A DNA stretch of 64,000 nt from Spirosoma agri. Its GTDB lineage: Bacteria; Bacteroidota; Bacteroidia; Cytophagales; Spirosomataceae. The notes under the pieces are model-generated. The model was given only the letters and a program-made list of their open reading frames with translations. It was not told where the DNA came from and did not search any database. The DNA lies in contig NZ_JAAGNZ010000002.1 in NCBI RefSeq assembly GCF_010747415.1, positions 186,001 through 250,000 of the forward strand, written 5' to 3'. Position 1 is the first letter of the stretch; each line of letters opens with the position of its first letter. Below are positions 9,720 to 18,566 of this stretch, one piece after another. The position numbers were made by a program, and so were the translations under genes.

Positions 9720-10172
9720 ATGAAAGTTCGTCCGTCTGCCCTCATCTGGCGACAAAATGCTGGCCAAACCGAAGTGTTGCTGATGCGCTACAACTATGGC
9801 GGTCAGGATGTTTACGCGTTGCCCGGTGGTAATCCCGACCGGGGTGAAATCTTAACCGAAACCGTTATCCGCGAAATCAGGGAAGAGCTAGGCGTTTCGG
9901 TCGATGTTAGCGAAATGATTCTGGCCGGTGAAATGCTGCTGACCCAGCGAAACGATGACGTTCTGCACGTCGTTTTTGCGGCTCGAAATCTGCAGGGGGA
10001 GCCTGCGCTAAATCCTGCCGAAACAACCGCGCTCGAACTGACCTGGAAACCGATCGCGGAGCTGGATCAGTTGAATCTTTACCCAAACATTGGCCTGAAA
10101 ATTCAGCCGTGGTTCAGTTCAGCCACGTATTTAGGGTACGTTGGCCGGATCGAGCAGCAGTACTTTGGGTAG
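9720..10172 (+). CDS. NUDIX hydrolase
   Basis: A 150-residue single-domain NUDIX enzyme, which would hydrolyse a nucleoside diphosphate linked to another group. The Nudix box is complete (GGNPDRGEILTETVIREIRE, then ELGV), supplying the metal-binding Glu residues. I start at ATG 9720, because a longer frame from 9645 would run through the dps terminator hairpin. The N-terminal KVRPSALIWR strand is typical of MutT-like proteins. Substrate is not predictable. A DinB-like gene follows after 33 bases on the same strand and may be co-transcribed. Confidence 0.88.
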   Translation: MKVRPSALIWRQNAGQTEVLLMRYNYGGQDVYALPGGNPDRGEILTETVIREIREELGVSVDVSEMILAGEMLLTQRNDDVLHVVFAARNLQGEPALNPAETTALELTWKPIAELDQLNLYPNIGLKIQPWFSSATYLGYVGRIEQQYFG

Positions 10173-10205
10173 CGACTCCCGGATTACAATAAACCCGTTG
10201 AACTA

Positions 10206-10652
10206 ATGCTCATACAAACGCTTAAAGCCTTGTTTGGCCGGGATTTGAACCGGTTGAAGCAGGAGATAAACGCCTACAAAGACAAGTCGGTCATCTGGCA
10301 CATCGAACGGGGAATTGCAAACTCCGCCGGGAATCTTTGCCTGCATCTGATCGGAAATCTGAATACCTACGTTGGTGCCGAACTGGGCGGGACAGGCTAT
10401 GTCCGGCACCGCGAGCTTGAATTCTCGCTAAAGAACATTCCCAGAACAGAACTCGTCGCTAAGATTGACGAAACGATTCATGTTGTCGATAACGCACTTG
10501 ATTCGCTGACCGCCGGGCAACTTGACGAGGAATACCCGATTCTCGTTTTTGACGAGACGACCACGACCGGCTATTTGCTGGTGCATCTAACAACGCACCT
10601 GACGTACCACCTTGGCCAGATCAACTACCACCGGCGATTGCTGGATGTATGA
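10206..10652 (+). CDS. DinB superfamily protein, DUF1572-like
   Basis: A 148-residue helical protein of the DinB/YfiT four-helix family, which often binds a metal through three His residues. Candidate ligands are His50-region residues (CLHLIGNLNTYVG) and two in HLTTHLTYHLGQINYHRR near the C-terminus. Some family members are thiol-dependent S-transferases, but no activity can be assigned here. Length and C-terminal motif match DUF1572 proteins of Bacteroidota. It ends 41 bases from the convergent metallophosphoesterase gene. Confidence 0.8.
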   Translation: MLIQTLKALFGRDLNRLKQEINAYKDKSVIWHIERGIANSAGNLCLHLIGNLNTYVGAELGGTGYVRHRELEFSLKNIPRTELVAKIDETIHVVDNALDSLTAGQLDEEYPILVFDETTTTGYLLVHLTTHLTYHLGQINYHRRLLDV

Positions 10653-10692
10653 GATAGAGGGTAGTCTACCGATTTTTTCACCAACTGATCAG

Positions 10693-11502
10693 TCAAACCT
10701 TGGTTTCAGAGAGGAAATCCTGCGTAATTCCGGCTAGGTAGTCGCCGTAAAAATCAGGAATGGTACTGGCATAGATACTGTCGATGGTTTCCCGAATGGG
10801 ATATGTGACGTGAACCAGATCGAATGTTAGCGAATCTGGACCAAAGGCAGTTTTTTCGCCCGAGATAGTCATGATCAGGTACGTTGCAAATGGATTCGTT
10901 TCTTTCGAACGACCAACCGAACCGCAGTTTATGGCCACCTTAGAAAACCTCTTGTCTGACGAACCTGACCCGTCCGGTAGAGCGCGAATGTAGGACCGGT
11001 GCGTATGCCCCATAATCAGCACATCCGCTTCTTTCTCGCTCATTATTGCTTTCAGATCGTCCGGATCGTGGTTTGCATAGATGTATTCGTCGATGGCTCG
11101 TGTGCTGGCGTGTACCAGCAGGACATTGATTGATACATCCGCGAAGGAAAACCGCAACTGTAATTGCCGGGGTAAACTGGCTAGAAAGGCTTTATTCTCC
11201 GGTGTGATTACCTGGCGGCTATAATCAATAGCGGCTGTTCTGGCCGTCGTTTCGGAACCGTTGTGTTTTGCCAGCGGAACGATGGGGTAATTGAATGCAA
11301 TTCGCTCGTCGTGGTTACCCATCAGCGTCGGTATTCGCTCCTGTCTGATCAACTCAATCACTTCATTGGGCCAGGGCGCAAAATCAACCAAATCGCCTAA
11401 ACAAAAGACCTGATCTATTTTCCGCTCGCCGAGGTCGTTCAGCACAGCCTTGAGGGCCGGTAAGTTGGCATGAATATCACTAATGATCGCAATTTTTACC
11501 AT
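10693..11502 (-). CDS. Calcineurin-like metallophosphoesterase
   Basis: A 269-residue phosphoesterase of the YfcE/MJ0936-like type. The metal-binding motifs are in order: SDIHAN (D-x-H), GDLVDFAPWP (GDxxD), GNHDER (GNHD/E), then GHTHRSY and a late INCGSVGRSK. I choose ATG 11502, immediately before VKIAIISDIHAN. The longer frame to 11655 would overlap the upstream symporter gene and add unrelated sequence. It is the last gene of the minus-strand run beginning at 17,032, and starts 33 bases after the symporter stop, so co-transcription is likely. Substrate (cyclic nucleotide or phosphoester) unknown. No export signal. Confidence 0.88.
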   Translation of the reverse strand: MVKIAIISDIHANLPALKAVLNDLGERKIDQVFCLGDLVDFAPWPNEVIELIRQERIPTLMGNHDERIAFNYPIVPLAKHNGSETTARTAAIDYSRQVITPENKAFLASLPRQLQLRFSFADVSINVLLVHASTRAIDEYIYANHDPDDLKAIMSEKEADVLIMGHTHRSYIRALPDGSGSSDKRFSKVAINCGSVGRSKETNPFATYLIMTISGEKTAFGPDSLTFDLVHVTYPIRETIDSIYASTIPDFYGDYLAGITQDFLSETKV

Positions 11503-11534
11503 AGACGAATTAATCGATTGATTCAAGTCTGGGA

Positions 11535-12935
11535 TTATACGGCTTGTGTGGTTCGCTGGGCCGATTGGCTGAGCAGGCTTCCTGTGATCATGGCAATCGT
11601 ACTGGCCAGCAAGCCCCACAGCATTGGCGAGTGCTCCGTTTTCAGCCATAAACAAAAAAGCCAGACGCTAAAGCCTATCGTCATTGACCAAAGGCATCCC
11701 GTTAGATTGGCGCGCTTCCAGTAGATGCCAGCCGCGAGTGGTATAAATAACGAAACCAGACTAAACGCTGACGACTCACCAACCAGATCGAAAATAGTCG
11801 TGTCGCGGGTAGTACTCATCAGCACGCAGATGATCGTAATGACAACGATTGCCCAGCGGATTGTTTTCAGCAAATTTTTATCGCTGATGTCGGGACGAAA
11901 AAACTTGACGACGTTCTCCCCAAAGACGGTGGCCGGCGCCAGAATCGCGCCACTCGATACGCTGAGAATGGCCGACGTAACGGCCCCGAAAAACAACACC
12001 TGCAACGGCATACTGCCATGGCGCATGACCATGTTCGGAATAATCAGCTGATTGTCTTTGGGAAGGTCGGGGTGTAGTAACCGGGCACTAAGCGCGATGA
12101 AGAGGGGCAGCATGGCTACCGTCAAATACATGCCCGATGCCAGATAAGAAGCTCGAACCGAGGTGTTTTCGGTTTTGGCCGCCATAACCCGCTGAAAAAC
12201 GTCCTGCTGAGGAATAGAGCCGAGGCCAATAGTTATCCAGGCCGCCACATAAGCAAGCCAGTCTTTACCGGTTGACTGGGGAATGAATCGGAAAAATCCA
12301 GGCGGGGTTCGTTTCTGGATGGTTTCCCAACCGCCTACTTCCTGCCACAGCATAACACCTAGCACCGCTAAAGCAAGGATAATGATCAGGTTATGAAAGA
12401 AATCCGTGACCGAAATAGACCACATACCACCCAGCAGTGTATAAATCATCACGATCGTTGCACTGGCAATAATGCAGTATTCGCGGGGCACGTCGGTGAC
12501 AACGCTTAAGACGATACCGATGGCGACAAGCTGGGCTGAAATCCAGCTGAAATAGGAAGGGATAACCATCAACGCTGACAATAACTCAGCCGACCGGCCA
12601 AACCGAATTCGGAAATAATCGCTGAATGTGGTGATGCTCAACCGATAAAGCGGACGGGCGAAAAAAGCGCCGACCAGAAACAAGCAGAGCGACGATCCGA
12701 ACGGTTCTTCGATAACGGCCAACAAACCACCTTCTACAAACATGGCTGGTGCGCCCATTATCGTTTCCGAGCCGAACCAGGTGGCAAACGTAACAGAGGC
12801 CGCCAGAAACAAGGGTAATCGCCGACCCGCTAGGACAAAATCCTGGGAGTTCGTCACACGTCGGGCAGCCCAGGCCCCGACAGCCACATTGGAAAAAAGG
12901 TAGAGAGCGATGAAGAAGAGCAGCATCGACAGCAA
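11535..12935 (-). CDS. Sodium:solute symporter (SSS/SLC5 family)
   Basis: A 466-residue membrane transporter with about 12-13 hydrophobic segments. Family features include the early AGRRLPLFLAASVTFATWFG region (first core helix, near residues 36-55), the GGMWSISVTDFFHNLIIILA helix and PQQDVFQRVMAAKT. These resemble the SSS members related to proline, pantothenate and sugar symport. It would import a small solute with Na+. The gene lies downstream of a small coiled-coil gene and a strong terminator hairpin, so it may have its own promoter. The solute is not evident from sequence. It differs from the second SSS gene at 15404-17032, which is more sugar-transporter-like. Confidence 0.88.
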   Translation of the reverse strand: MLSMLLFFIALYLFSNVAVGAWAARRVTNSQDFVLAGRRLPLFLAASVTFATWFGSETIMGAPAMFVEGGLLAVIEEPFGSSLCLFLVGAFFARPLYRLSITTFSDYFRIRFGRSAELLSALMVIPSYFSWISAQLVAIGIVLSVVTDVPREYCIIASATIVMIYTLLGGMWSISVTDFFHNLIIILALAVLGVMLWQEVGGWETIQKRTPPGFFRFIPQSTGKDWLAYVAAWITIGLGSIPQQDVFQRVMAAKTENTSVRASYLASGMYLTVAMLPLFIALSARLLHPDLPKDNQLIIPNMVMRHGSMPLQVLFFGAVTSAILSVSSGAILAPATVFGENVVKFFRPDISDKNLLKTIRWAIVVITIICVLMSTTRDTTIFDLVGESSAFSLVSLFIPLAAGIYWKRANLTGCLWSMTIGFSVWLFCLWLKTEHSPMLWGLLASTIAMITGSLLSQSAQRTTQAV

Positions 12936-12946
12936 TTAAAAAATCA

Positions 12947-12987
12947 AGGCACAAAGTACACAAAGATTAGCTGTGTACTTTGTGCCT
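12947..12987 (-). terminator. Perfect 16-bp hairpin, minus-strand terminator
   Basis: Arms at 12947-12962 and 12972-12987 are perfectly complementary (AGGCACAAAGTACACA and its reverse complement) around a 9-base loop. On the minus strand a T-rich run follows (TTGATTTTTTAA), so it should terminate transcripts from the coiled-coil gene. The arm repeats the word CACAAAG, which recurs once more at 13002-13008. Confidence 0.8.
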
Positions 12988-13027
12988 CAATGAATTGTAG
13001 CCACAAAGTTGGACCTTTCTGGTTATG

Positions 13028-13309
13028 TCAAGGCAATTTCTCGTGCAGGTAAGTCAGAACCAACTGCAAGGTCTGCTTAATGGTGCCTACATCCTGCTTT
13101 AGTTCCGCAATATCGGTCTCTACTCTATCCAGCCGCCGTTCTACTTTATCGAACCGGGCATCGATGGTATTAAACCTCAAATTGACCTGTTTAAAGCCTT
13201 CAGTCTGGTCATGACGGATAGCCCGTACGTCCACGGTCAGGTCAGCGACCGCGCGGGCGGTGGTTTCGCTTTGTCGTTCAACTTGCTCAATACGTTCTTC
13301 CAGATACAT
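13028..13309 (-). CDS. Small coiled-coil protein, function unknown
   Basis: A 93-residue soluble protein, nearly all predicted coiled coil. Heptad-like spacing of Val, Leu and Phe runs through RIEQVERQSETTARAVADL, RFDKVERRLDRVETDIAEL and KQDVGTIKQTLQLVL. Repeats of this sort resemble the short t-SNARE-like or DUF-type coiled-coil proteins found in many bacteria. No catalytic residues or membrane helix are visible. It lies 58 bases downstream of myo-inositol oxygenase on the same strand and has a strong terminator after it. A link to inositol metabolism is not shown by sequence. Confidence 0.7.
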   Translation of the reverse strand: MYLEERIEQVERQSETTARAVADLTVDVRAIRHDQTEGFKQVNLRFNTIDARFDKVERRLDRVETDIAELKQDVGTIKQTLQLVLTYLHEKLP

Positions 13310-13367
13310 CGATACGGTGTTTTATCGGTAGGTAGTTCTTTTTCTGAGCAAGGTTACTTATTTATCC

Positions 13368-14222
13368 TTACAACCGCAACGTCGATGGCAGGTACTTGGC
13401 AATCAACGCTTCGTAATAAGGCTTCAATTCGCTGACAACCGGCGGCTTTGGGCTCTTTGAGTACAGATCGTACGGATTGAATTTACGCACCCAGTTGAAC
13501 ATCTCGTGATCGTGCTCATCCATCAGGTGGTTATAGGCCTCTTCACGGTGCTGTGAGTAGAACGAGTGATACCGCATCATGTATAGAGCCGGTTCGGGCA
13601 GGTAATCTTTCATGATCTGGTATAGATACTCATCATGGCCCCACGACATATGCACGTTGCGCAAGCCGCAATTCGGCTCATAAACGCCATATTTTGTGTT
13701 ATAACGCTCGTCGTAAGTATCCGGGTTATTGGCGAAAAACTCGGGATAAACAATCTTGTCGGAATGCTTGCAACCCACGGGGAACGTGTCGCCAACAACG
13801 GCCCACTGCGGCTCACCGAACAGACACAGAACTTTGCCCATGTCGTGCAGGAAACCCGTCAACACAAACCAGTCGGGGTGACCATCGGCGCGGATGGCTT
13901 CCGCCGTCTGGAGAAGGTGTTGCAGCTGGTCGAGGTCGGTGTCCGGATCGGAATCATCGACGAGTGTGTTCAAAAACTCCATCGCACCCCATACCGGTAG
14001 TTCCTTCTTGTCGAACTTTAGAAATTCGCGCTCTTTCTCCCGAACAAAATCGTAGGTTTGGTATGTATGGTTGAGCCGATAGAACTCCCGAACCGTGTCG
14101 CGCTCCGGTGAGTCATAATTTCGGTAATCTTCTTTTGATTTGTGCTCCGGTTCAGGGTAGCGGCTCAGTAGGTCGTCTTCCCACTGATCGAGGCTGGTAA
14201 GGGGGGCGGTTTCGCTGATCAT
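13368..14222 (-). CDS. myo-Inositol oxygenase (MIOX)
   Basis: A 284-residue di-iron oxygenase of the HD-domain fold that cleaves myo-inositol with O2 to D-glucuronate. Diagnostic segments are NHTYQTYDFVREKEREFLKF (N-terminal), LTGFLHDMGKVLCLFGEPQW (His-Asp iron ligands), FPVGCKHSDKIVYPEFF, GLRNVHMSWGHDEYLY and RYHSFYSQHREEAYNHL. Length equals eukaryotic MIOX (about 285). MIOX is common in animals and plants and patchy in bacteria, including Bacteroidota. The nearby sugar-type symporter suggests inositol uptake. No uronate isomerase or other glucuronate genes are in view. A TAAATTTG -7 box lies upstream, so it may have its own promoter. Confidence 0.94.
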   Translation of the reverse strand: MISETAPLTSLDQWEDDLLSRYPEPEHKSKEDYRNYDSPERDTVREFYRLNHTYQTYDFVREKEREFLKFDKKELPVWGAMEFLNTLVDDSDPDTDLDQLQHLLQTAEAIRADGHPDWFVLTGFLHDMGKVLCLFGEPQWAVVGDTFPVGCKHSDKIVYPEFFANNPDTYDERYNTKYGVYEPNCGLRNVHMSWGHDEYLYQIMKDYLPEPALYMMRYHSFYSQHREEAYNHLMDEHDHEMFNWVRKFNPYDLYSKSPKPPVVSELKPYYEALIAKYLPSTLRL

Positions 14223-14252
14223 GGCCAGGTGAAAATTTTGACAGTAAATCTA

Positions 14253-14260
14253 CAAATTTA
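14253..14260 (-). promoter_or_regulatory. Candidate -7 element (TAAATTTG) for the MIOX gene
   Basis: Read on the minus strand, TAAATTTG fits TAnnTTTG and lies about 30 bases before the MIOX start. No convincing TTTG box is seen 19-21 bases further upstream. It would allow MIOX to be expressed apart from the upstream serine hydrolase. Confidence 0.4.
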
Positions 14261-14305
14261 TTGCTGTTAACCAGTAGGATAGGGCAGATGTTAGCTCAGA
14301 AGTTA

Positions 14306-15397
14306 TTATCGGGTCAGATCGTCCAGCGCCAGCATGTCGGTTAGCTCGGGTTGCCCGGCATCGCCCAGAATACGAAATAGGGCTTCGGCATTCGCTTTGT
14401 TATCGGCCCTATTGGAAAAATAAACGACCAGAACCTGTTTCTCCGGTATGGCGACGACGTAGTTGTTAAATCCGCACGTGCTTCCTGAGTGGAATAGAAC
14501 AGGGCTTGCCGGTTGTCGATAAAACCAGCCATCACCATAAAAGCTACCCGGTGCGGAGCCGATAGCCTGACCCGTTCGGGCCAATGCGGTCGTCAGGTTC
14601 AGCAACGTATGGTGTCGCAGGGCGTCGCTCCATTTCTGATAGTCGTCCAGTGATGTGTACACGCCACCATCTCCTTTGGTCGCACTGGTAACACTCTGGT
14701 CCGAAAAAACAAACTTACCTGCTTTGTTACGGGCATACCCCATTGCTCGGTTTGGAATCGGCTTTCCCACTTCGTACACGACCGATTGTGTCATATTGAG
14801 GGGTTCGAAAATGCGCTGCCGAATAAATGACGCGTAAGCTTGTCCAGATACTCGTTCGATGAGCAATGCCAGCAAGCAGTAGCCCGAATTGCTGTACCGA
14901 AACTGGCTACCCGGCTCAAAATAGAGTGAATCACGATCCGTCAATAACGCCAGCACATCGGCGTCAAGAAGCTGCTCTTTCTGGTTTGGATTCATGACCG
15001 TTTCATAATCCAGTAACCCCGACGAATGGGTCAGCAGATTACGAACACGAACCTTCCGGCTGACAGAACCGTTGAGTTCCGGGAAAAATCGGGCCAGTGG
15101 GTCATCGAGCGATAGTTTTTTGTCTTTCTCCAACAGAAGAACGCCCATAGCTGTGAACTGCTTTGTAACCGACGCCATCCGGAAATTTGTCGAGGGCGTT
15201 ATAAGCGATTTTGTGTCGACATTGGCCAGACCATGCCCCTTCCGGTATACCTCCTGGCCATTAAGGACAACCAGCAGCGCCGAACCCGGCTGATTCGCCT
15301 GCGTTGTCGCTCGCATCAGCGAATCGAGCCGCTCGCGTAGTTGTGCGGTAGCCGACGTTGTTGCAACGAGAAGAGCCATCAGGAGGAGTCGTGTCAT
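14306..15397 (-). CDS. Secreted serine hydrolase, beta-lactamase/DD-peptidase class C family
   Basis: A 363-residue exported hydrolase. A signal peptide ends near residue 19 (ALLVATTSATAQ). The class C penicillin-recognising fold is marked by the SVTK nucleophile motif at residues 76-79, YSN at 168-170 and HSG near residue 313. Such proteins act as D-aminopeptidases, esterases or beta-lactamase-like enzymes in the periplasm; resistance cannot be inferred. It begins 6 bases after the stop of the sugar symporter gene, so the two are almost certainly co-transcribed. Its connection to inositol or sugar uptake is unclear. Confidence 0.88.
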   Translation of the reverse strand: MTRLLLMALLVATTSATAQLRERLDSLMRATTQANQPGSALLVVLNGQEVYRKGHGLANVDTKSLITPSTNFRMASVTKQFTAMGVLLLEKDKKLSLDDPLARFFPELNGSVSRKVRVRNLLTHSSGLLDYETVMNPNQKEQLLDADVLALLTDRDSLYFEPGSQFRYSNSGYCLLALLIERVSGQAYASFIRQRIFEPLNMTQSVVYEVGKPIPNRAMGYARNKAGKFVFSDQSVTSATKGDGGVYTSLDDYQKWSDALRHHTLLNLTTALARTGQAIGSAPGSFYGDGWFYRQPASPVLFHSGSTCGFNNYVVAIPEKQVLVVYFSNRADNKANAEALFRILGDAGQPELTDMLALDDLTR

Positions 15398-15403
15398 TTG
15401 TGA

Positions 15404-17032
15404 TTACCAGAAAACAGCGTATAACACGGCTAAAATACTAAAGATCCCTACGGCCCCCGCTACGAATGAGGGCGCTACCCGAAACATCTGACGATCGACA
15501 ATCAGCCATTTTGCGTTGAGTGAGCCGGTCAGTGAGACAACGACCATCAGGGCTATATCGATGCAAAATACCAGCGTTGTACGGTGTAAAAATGGAATCG
15601 GGTCGGACTGAATGCCAAATAGCTCGGTTACTTCCGGCCAGAATTTGAGTAGTGTCGACAGGGGAATCGTCGCAATGGCAACGGTCAAAGCCGCCCGGTT
15701 TGTCGCCCGTTTCCAGAAGAAACCCAGCAAAAAGATCGCGAATACTCCCGGTGTAATGAAATTGGTGTATTCCTGAATGTACTGGTACACCTGATCGAGT
15801 GACCGCAGCATGGGAGCCAGCGCAATGGCAATGGCGAAGGCAACAATCACCGCCCAACGACCCACATTGACCAGTTTCTGCTCGGACGCGTTTTTGTCGA
15901 AAAACTTCTTGTAAATATCGAGTGTAAAAATGGTCGAGATGGAGTTGCACTTGCCCGCCAGCGACGCTACGACGGCCGCTGTCAGGGCGGCAAATGCCAA
16001 TCCTTTCATGCCCACCGGCAGTAAATTCATTAATACGGGGTAAGCGTGATCGGGTTTCACCACGCCTGACGCATCGGTCATGGCCGCCCGGAACGGACCG
16101 CTCTGGTACAGGACATACGCGGCAATACCCGGAATGACCACGATGATGGGAATCATCAGTTTCAGAAAGGCCGCAAACAAAATGCCGCTCCGTGCGGTCT
16201 TCAGATCAGCTCCCAAGGCCCGTTGCACGATGTATTGATTACAGCCCCAGTAGGAGAGGTTGTTGATCCACATACCGCCCGTCACCAGTGCCATACCGGG
16301 CAGAACGTCGTAGTGGGGATGTCCTTTGGGGAAATACATGTGGAAATGGCTGTCGGCCTGCTCCCGTAGCGTTGCTAATCCGGTCCAGATGCTGGTTGAG
16401 CCGCTTTGCTGGGCAACGAGTTGCAAGGCCAGGTACGTGACGACCAGCCCACCAAAAATCAGGACAACTACCTGAATGACATCGGTATAGCCGATTACTT
16501 TCATGCCGCCCAACGTGATGAAAATGGCGAAGATAGCCAGTCCGAATGTGCAGGTTGTAAAGGAGATACCAGCCAGAGACTCAATGGCAATAGCGCCTAA
16601 ATAGAGAATGGATGTTAGGTTAACCAGCACGTAGACCACCAGCCAGAAAATGGCCAGAATAGTACTGACGGTGTCGCTGTAGCGTTGCGCCAGAAACTGT
16701 GGCATGGTGTAGATATGATTGCGGAGGTAGATCGGAATGAAGTAAACCGCAACGATCACTAGCACAGCGGCCGCGAACCACTCGTAGGAGGAGATAGCCA
16801 GGCCCATCGCAAAACCCGAGCCCGCCATGCCTATAAAATGCTCGGCGGAGATGTTTGAGGCAATTAATGACGCGCCAATAGCCCACCAGGTTAATGACCC
16901 TTCGGCCAGAAAAAAATCGTTTGTATTGACTTCGTCCCGCCGTTTGCGGTGATAGATCCAGTAGCCGTAACCAACGACGATAACTAAATAAATGAAAAAA
17001 ACAGCGTAATCAGCGGTCGCCAGATGGTTCAT
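15404..17032 (-). CDS. Sodium/sugar (inositol-type) symporter, SGLT-like SSS family
   Basis: A 542-residue transporter with about 14 membrane helices. It resembles the SGLT/vSGLT branch of SLC5. Characteristic segments are FFLAEGSLTWWAIGASLIAS, NISAEHFIGMAGSGFAMGL (first core helix), TLGGMKVIGYTDVIQ, WINNLSYWGCNQYIVQRALG and LTAAVVASLAGKCNSIST. The family carries Na+ with glucose, galactose or myo-inositol. Lying with a serine hydrolase and MIOX on one strand, it is a good candidate myo-inositol importer; this is inference from neighbours. A strong terminator at 17051-17092 separates it from accC, so it is probably the first gene of the inositol group. Confidence 0.9.
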   Translation of the reverse strand: MNHLATADYAVFFIYLVIVVGYGYWIYHRKRRDEVNTNDFFLAEGSLTWWAIGASLIASNISAEHFIGMAGSGFAMGLAISSYEWFAAAVLVIVAVYFIPIYLRNHIYTMPQFLAQRYSDTVSTILAIFWLVVYVLVNLTSILYLGAIAIESLAGISFTTCTFGLAIFAIFITLGGMKVIGYTDVIQVVVLIFGGLVVTYLALQLVAQQSGSTSIWTGLATLREQADSHFHMYFPKGHPHYDVLPGMALVTGGMWINNLSYWGCNQYIVQRALGADLKTARSGILFAAFLKLMIPIIVVIPGIAAYVLYQSGPFRAAMTDASGVVKPDHAYPVLMNLLPVGMKGLAFAALTAAVVASLAGKCNSISTIFTLDIYKKFFDKNASEQKLVNVGRWAVIVAFAIAIALAPMLRSLDQVYQYIQEYTNFITPGVFAIFLLGFFWKRATNRAALTVAIATIPLSTLLKFWPEVTELFGIQSDPIPFLHRTTLVFCIDIALMVVVSLTGSLNAKWLIVDRQMFRVAPSFVAGAVGIFSILAVLYAVFW

Positions 17033-17050
17033 GAAGGGTAAAAATATAGA

Positions 17051-17092
17051 AAAAGGGGTGTCTTGCTATACAAAGCAAAACACCCCTTTTTT
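17051..17092 (-). terminator. Terminator between accC and the symporter gene
   Basis: An A-rich arm (AAAAGGGGTGT, then TTGC) pairs with GCAA and ACACCCCTTTT around a short loop. T runs lie on both ends of the palindrome, so it can work in both directions. On the minus strand it ends the accB-accC transcript. Confidence 0.9.
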
Positions 17093-17128
17093 ATACCAAA
17101 TAGCGAGGAAGTCTGTTCCCCTCAACTA

Positions 17129-18472
17129 TTATAGCTTACTAAAATCGAACGTTTCCAGGAACGCTGTGGTAAACTGACCCGATTTGAACTTGGGATCGTC
17201 CATGAGTTTAATGTGGAACGGGATCGTGGTTTTGATGCCTTCGATCACAAACTCCTGCAACGCCCGCTTCATACGCGTAATGACTTCTTCGCGCGACTGA
17301 CCCGATACGATCAGTTTTGCGATCATGGAATCGTAGTTGGGCGGAATGGTGTAGCCGGTGTAGACGTGACTGTCTACGCGAACGCCATGCCCGCCGGGTA
17401 TGTGCAGGACCGTAATTTTGCCGGGCGATGGCCGGAAACCGTTGGCTGGATCTTCCGCGTTGATACGGCACTCCATTGCGTACAGCTTCGGCGTGTAGTT
17501 GCGACCCGAGATTTCGGCCCCGGCGGCTACCTTGATCTGCTCTTTGATCAAATCGAAATCCGTTACTTCTTCCGTAATCGGGTGTTCGACCTGAATCCGG
17601 GTATTCATTTCCATGAAGAAAAACTCCCCGTGCTTGTCGACCAGAAACTCAACTGTTCCGGCTCCTTCGTAGCCAATGGCCTGAGCACCTTTGATGGCTG
17701 CTTCGCCCATACGCTCCCGAAGCTCCTGCGAAACAATGGGTGACGGGGTTTCTTCGACTAATTTCTGGTGCCGACGCTGAATTGAACAGTCACGCTCAGA
17801 GAGGTGGCATACTTTACCAAACTGATCACCCACGATCTGAATTTCGATGTGGCGGGGTTCTTCAACAAATTTTTCCAGATATAGGCCATCGTTACCAAAT
17901 GCCGCGCCGGCTTCGGTACGGGCATCATTCCAGGCTTTTTCGAACTCATCCTCTGCCCGAATGATCCGCATACCCCGGCCACCACCACCGGCCGTTGCCT
18001 TGACAATGACGGGATAGCCCATTTCTGCCGATAATTTCTTTCCTTCTTCGATCGATTCGAGCAGGCCGTCGGAGCCGGGAATGACCGGAACACCAGCCGC
18101 TCGCATGGTCGCTTTGGCCGTGGCTTTATCGCCCATACCATTGATCTGCTCAGCGGTAGCTCCGATAAACTTGATGCCATAATCAGCGCAGATCTGCGAG
18201 AATTCAGCGTTCTCAGACAGAAATCCGTAGCCGGGGTGAATGGCGTCAGCTCCGGTCACTTCGGCGGCCGAAATGATATTGGGAATACTTAGGTAGGATA
18301 GCTTGCTCACCGGAGGACCGATGCAAACGGCCTCATCCGCGAAGCGTACGTGCAGACTGTCGCGGTCAGCCGTCGAAAACACGGCTACCGTTTTGATACC
18401 CATCTCGCGGCACGTCCGAATAATCCGCAGCGCGATCTCTCCCCGGTTGGCGATTAATATTTTTTTGAACAT
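17129..18472 (-). CDS. accC: Acetyl-CoA carboxylase, biotin carboxylase subunit
   Basis: A 447-residue ATP-grasp enzyme that carboxylates the biotin on AccB in the first committed step of fatty acid synthesis. It starts with the standard [20 protein letters not shown], has the glycine-rich ATP loop [14 protein letters not shown] near residue 160, [13 protein letters not shown], and the catalytic [15 protein letters not shown] region. Length matches E. coli AccC (449). It is the last gene of the cluster DUF177-rpmF-plsX-fabH-efp-accB-accC. A 28-bp perfect inverted repeat lies between accB and accC. A terminator follows its stop. Confidence 0.97.
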   Translation of the reverse strand: MFKKILIANRGEIALRIIRTCREMGIKTVAVFSTADRDSLHVRFADEAVCIGPPVSKLSYLSIPNIISAAEVTGADAIHPGYGFLSENAEFSQICADYGIKFIGATAEQINGMGDKATAKATMRAAGVPVIPGSDGLLESIEEGKKLSAEMGYPVIVKATAGGGGRGMRIIRAEDEFEKAWNDARTEAGAAFGNDGLYLEKFVEEPRHIEIQIVGDQFGKVCHLSERDCSIQRRHQKLVEETPSPIVSQELRERMGEAAIKGAQAIGYEGAGTVEFLVDKHGEFFFMEMNTRIQVEHPITEEVTDFDLIKEQIKVAAGAEISGRNYTPKLYAMECRINAEDPANGFRPSPGKITVLHIPGGHGVRVDSHVYTGYTIPPNYDSMIAKLIVSGQSREEVITRMKRALQEFVIEGIKTTIPFHIKLMDDPKFKSGQFTTAFLETFDFSKL

Positions 18473-18485
18473 GGTCTAAATGAGC

Positions 18486-18556
18486 GAATGAGTGAGTGTG
18501 TGATTGAGTGAATGACTTCTGAAAAGCTATTCACTCAATCACACACTCACTCATTC
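18486..18556. repeat. 28-bp perfect inverted repeat between accB and accC
   Basis: Arms 18486-18513 and 18529-18556 are exact reverse complements, around a 15-base loop. The arms are made of repeated words such as GAGTGAATG and GTGAGTG. There is no T run beside it on the minus strand, so it may partly attenuate or stabilise the accB-accC mRNA; it is not a classical terminator. Confidence 0.85.
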
Positions 18557-18566
18557 ACCAATTAAA

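Noticed and set aside
15438..15950. 170-codon minus-strand frame in another phase of the symporter gene
   Set aside because: It overlaps the sugar symporter in a different frame, and the residues are His/Cys/Arg-rich without a motif.
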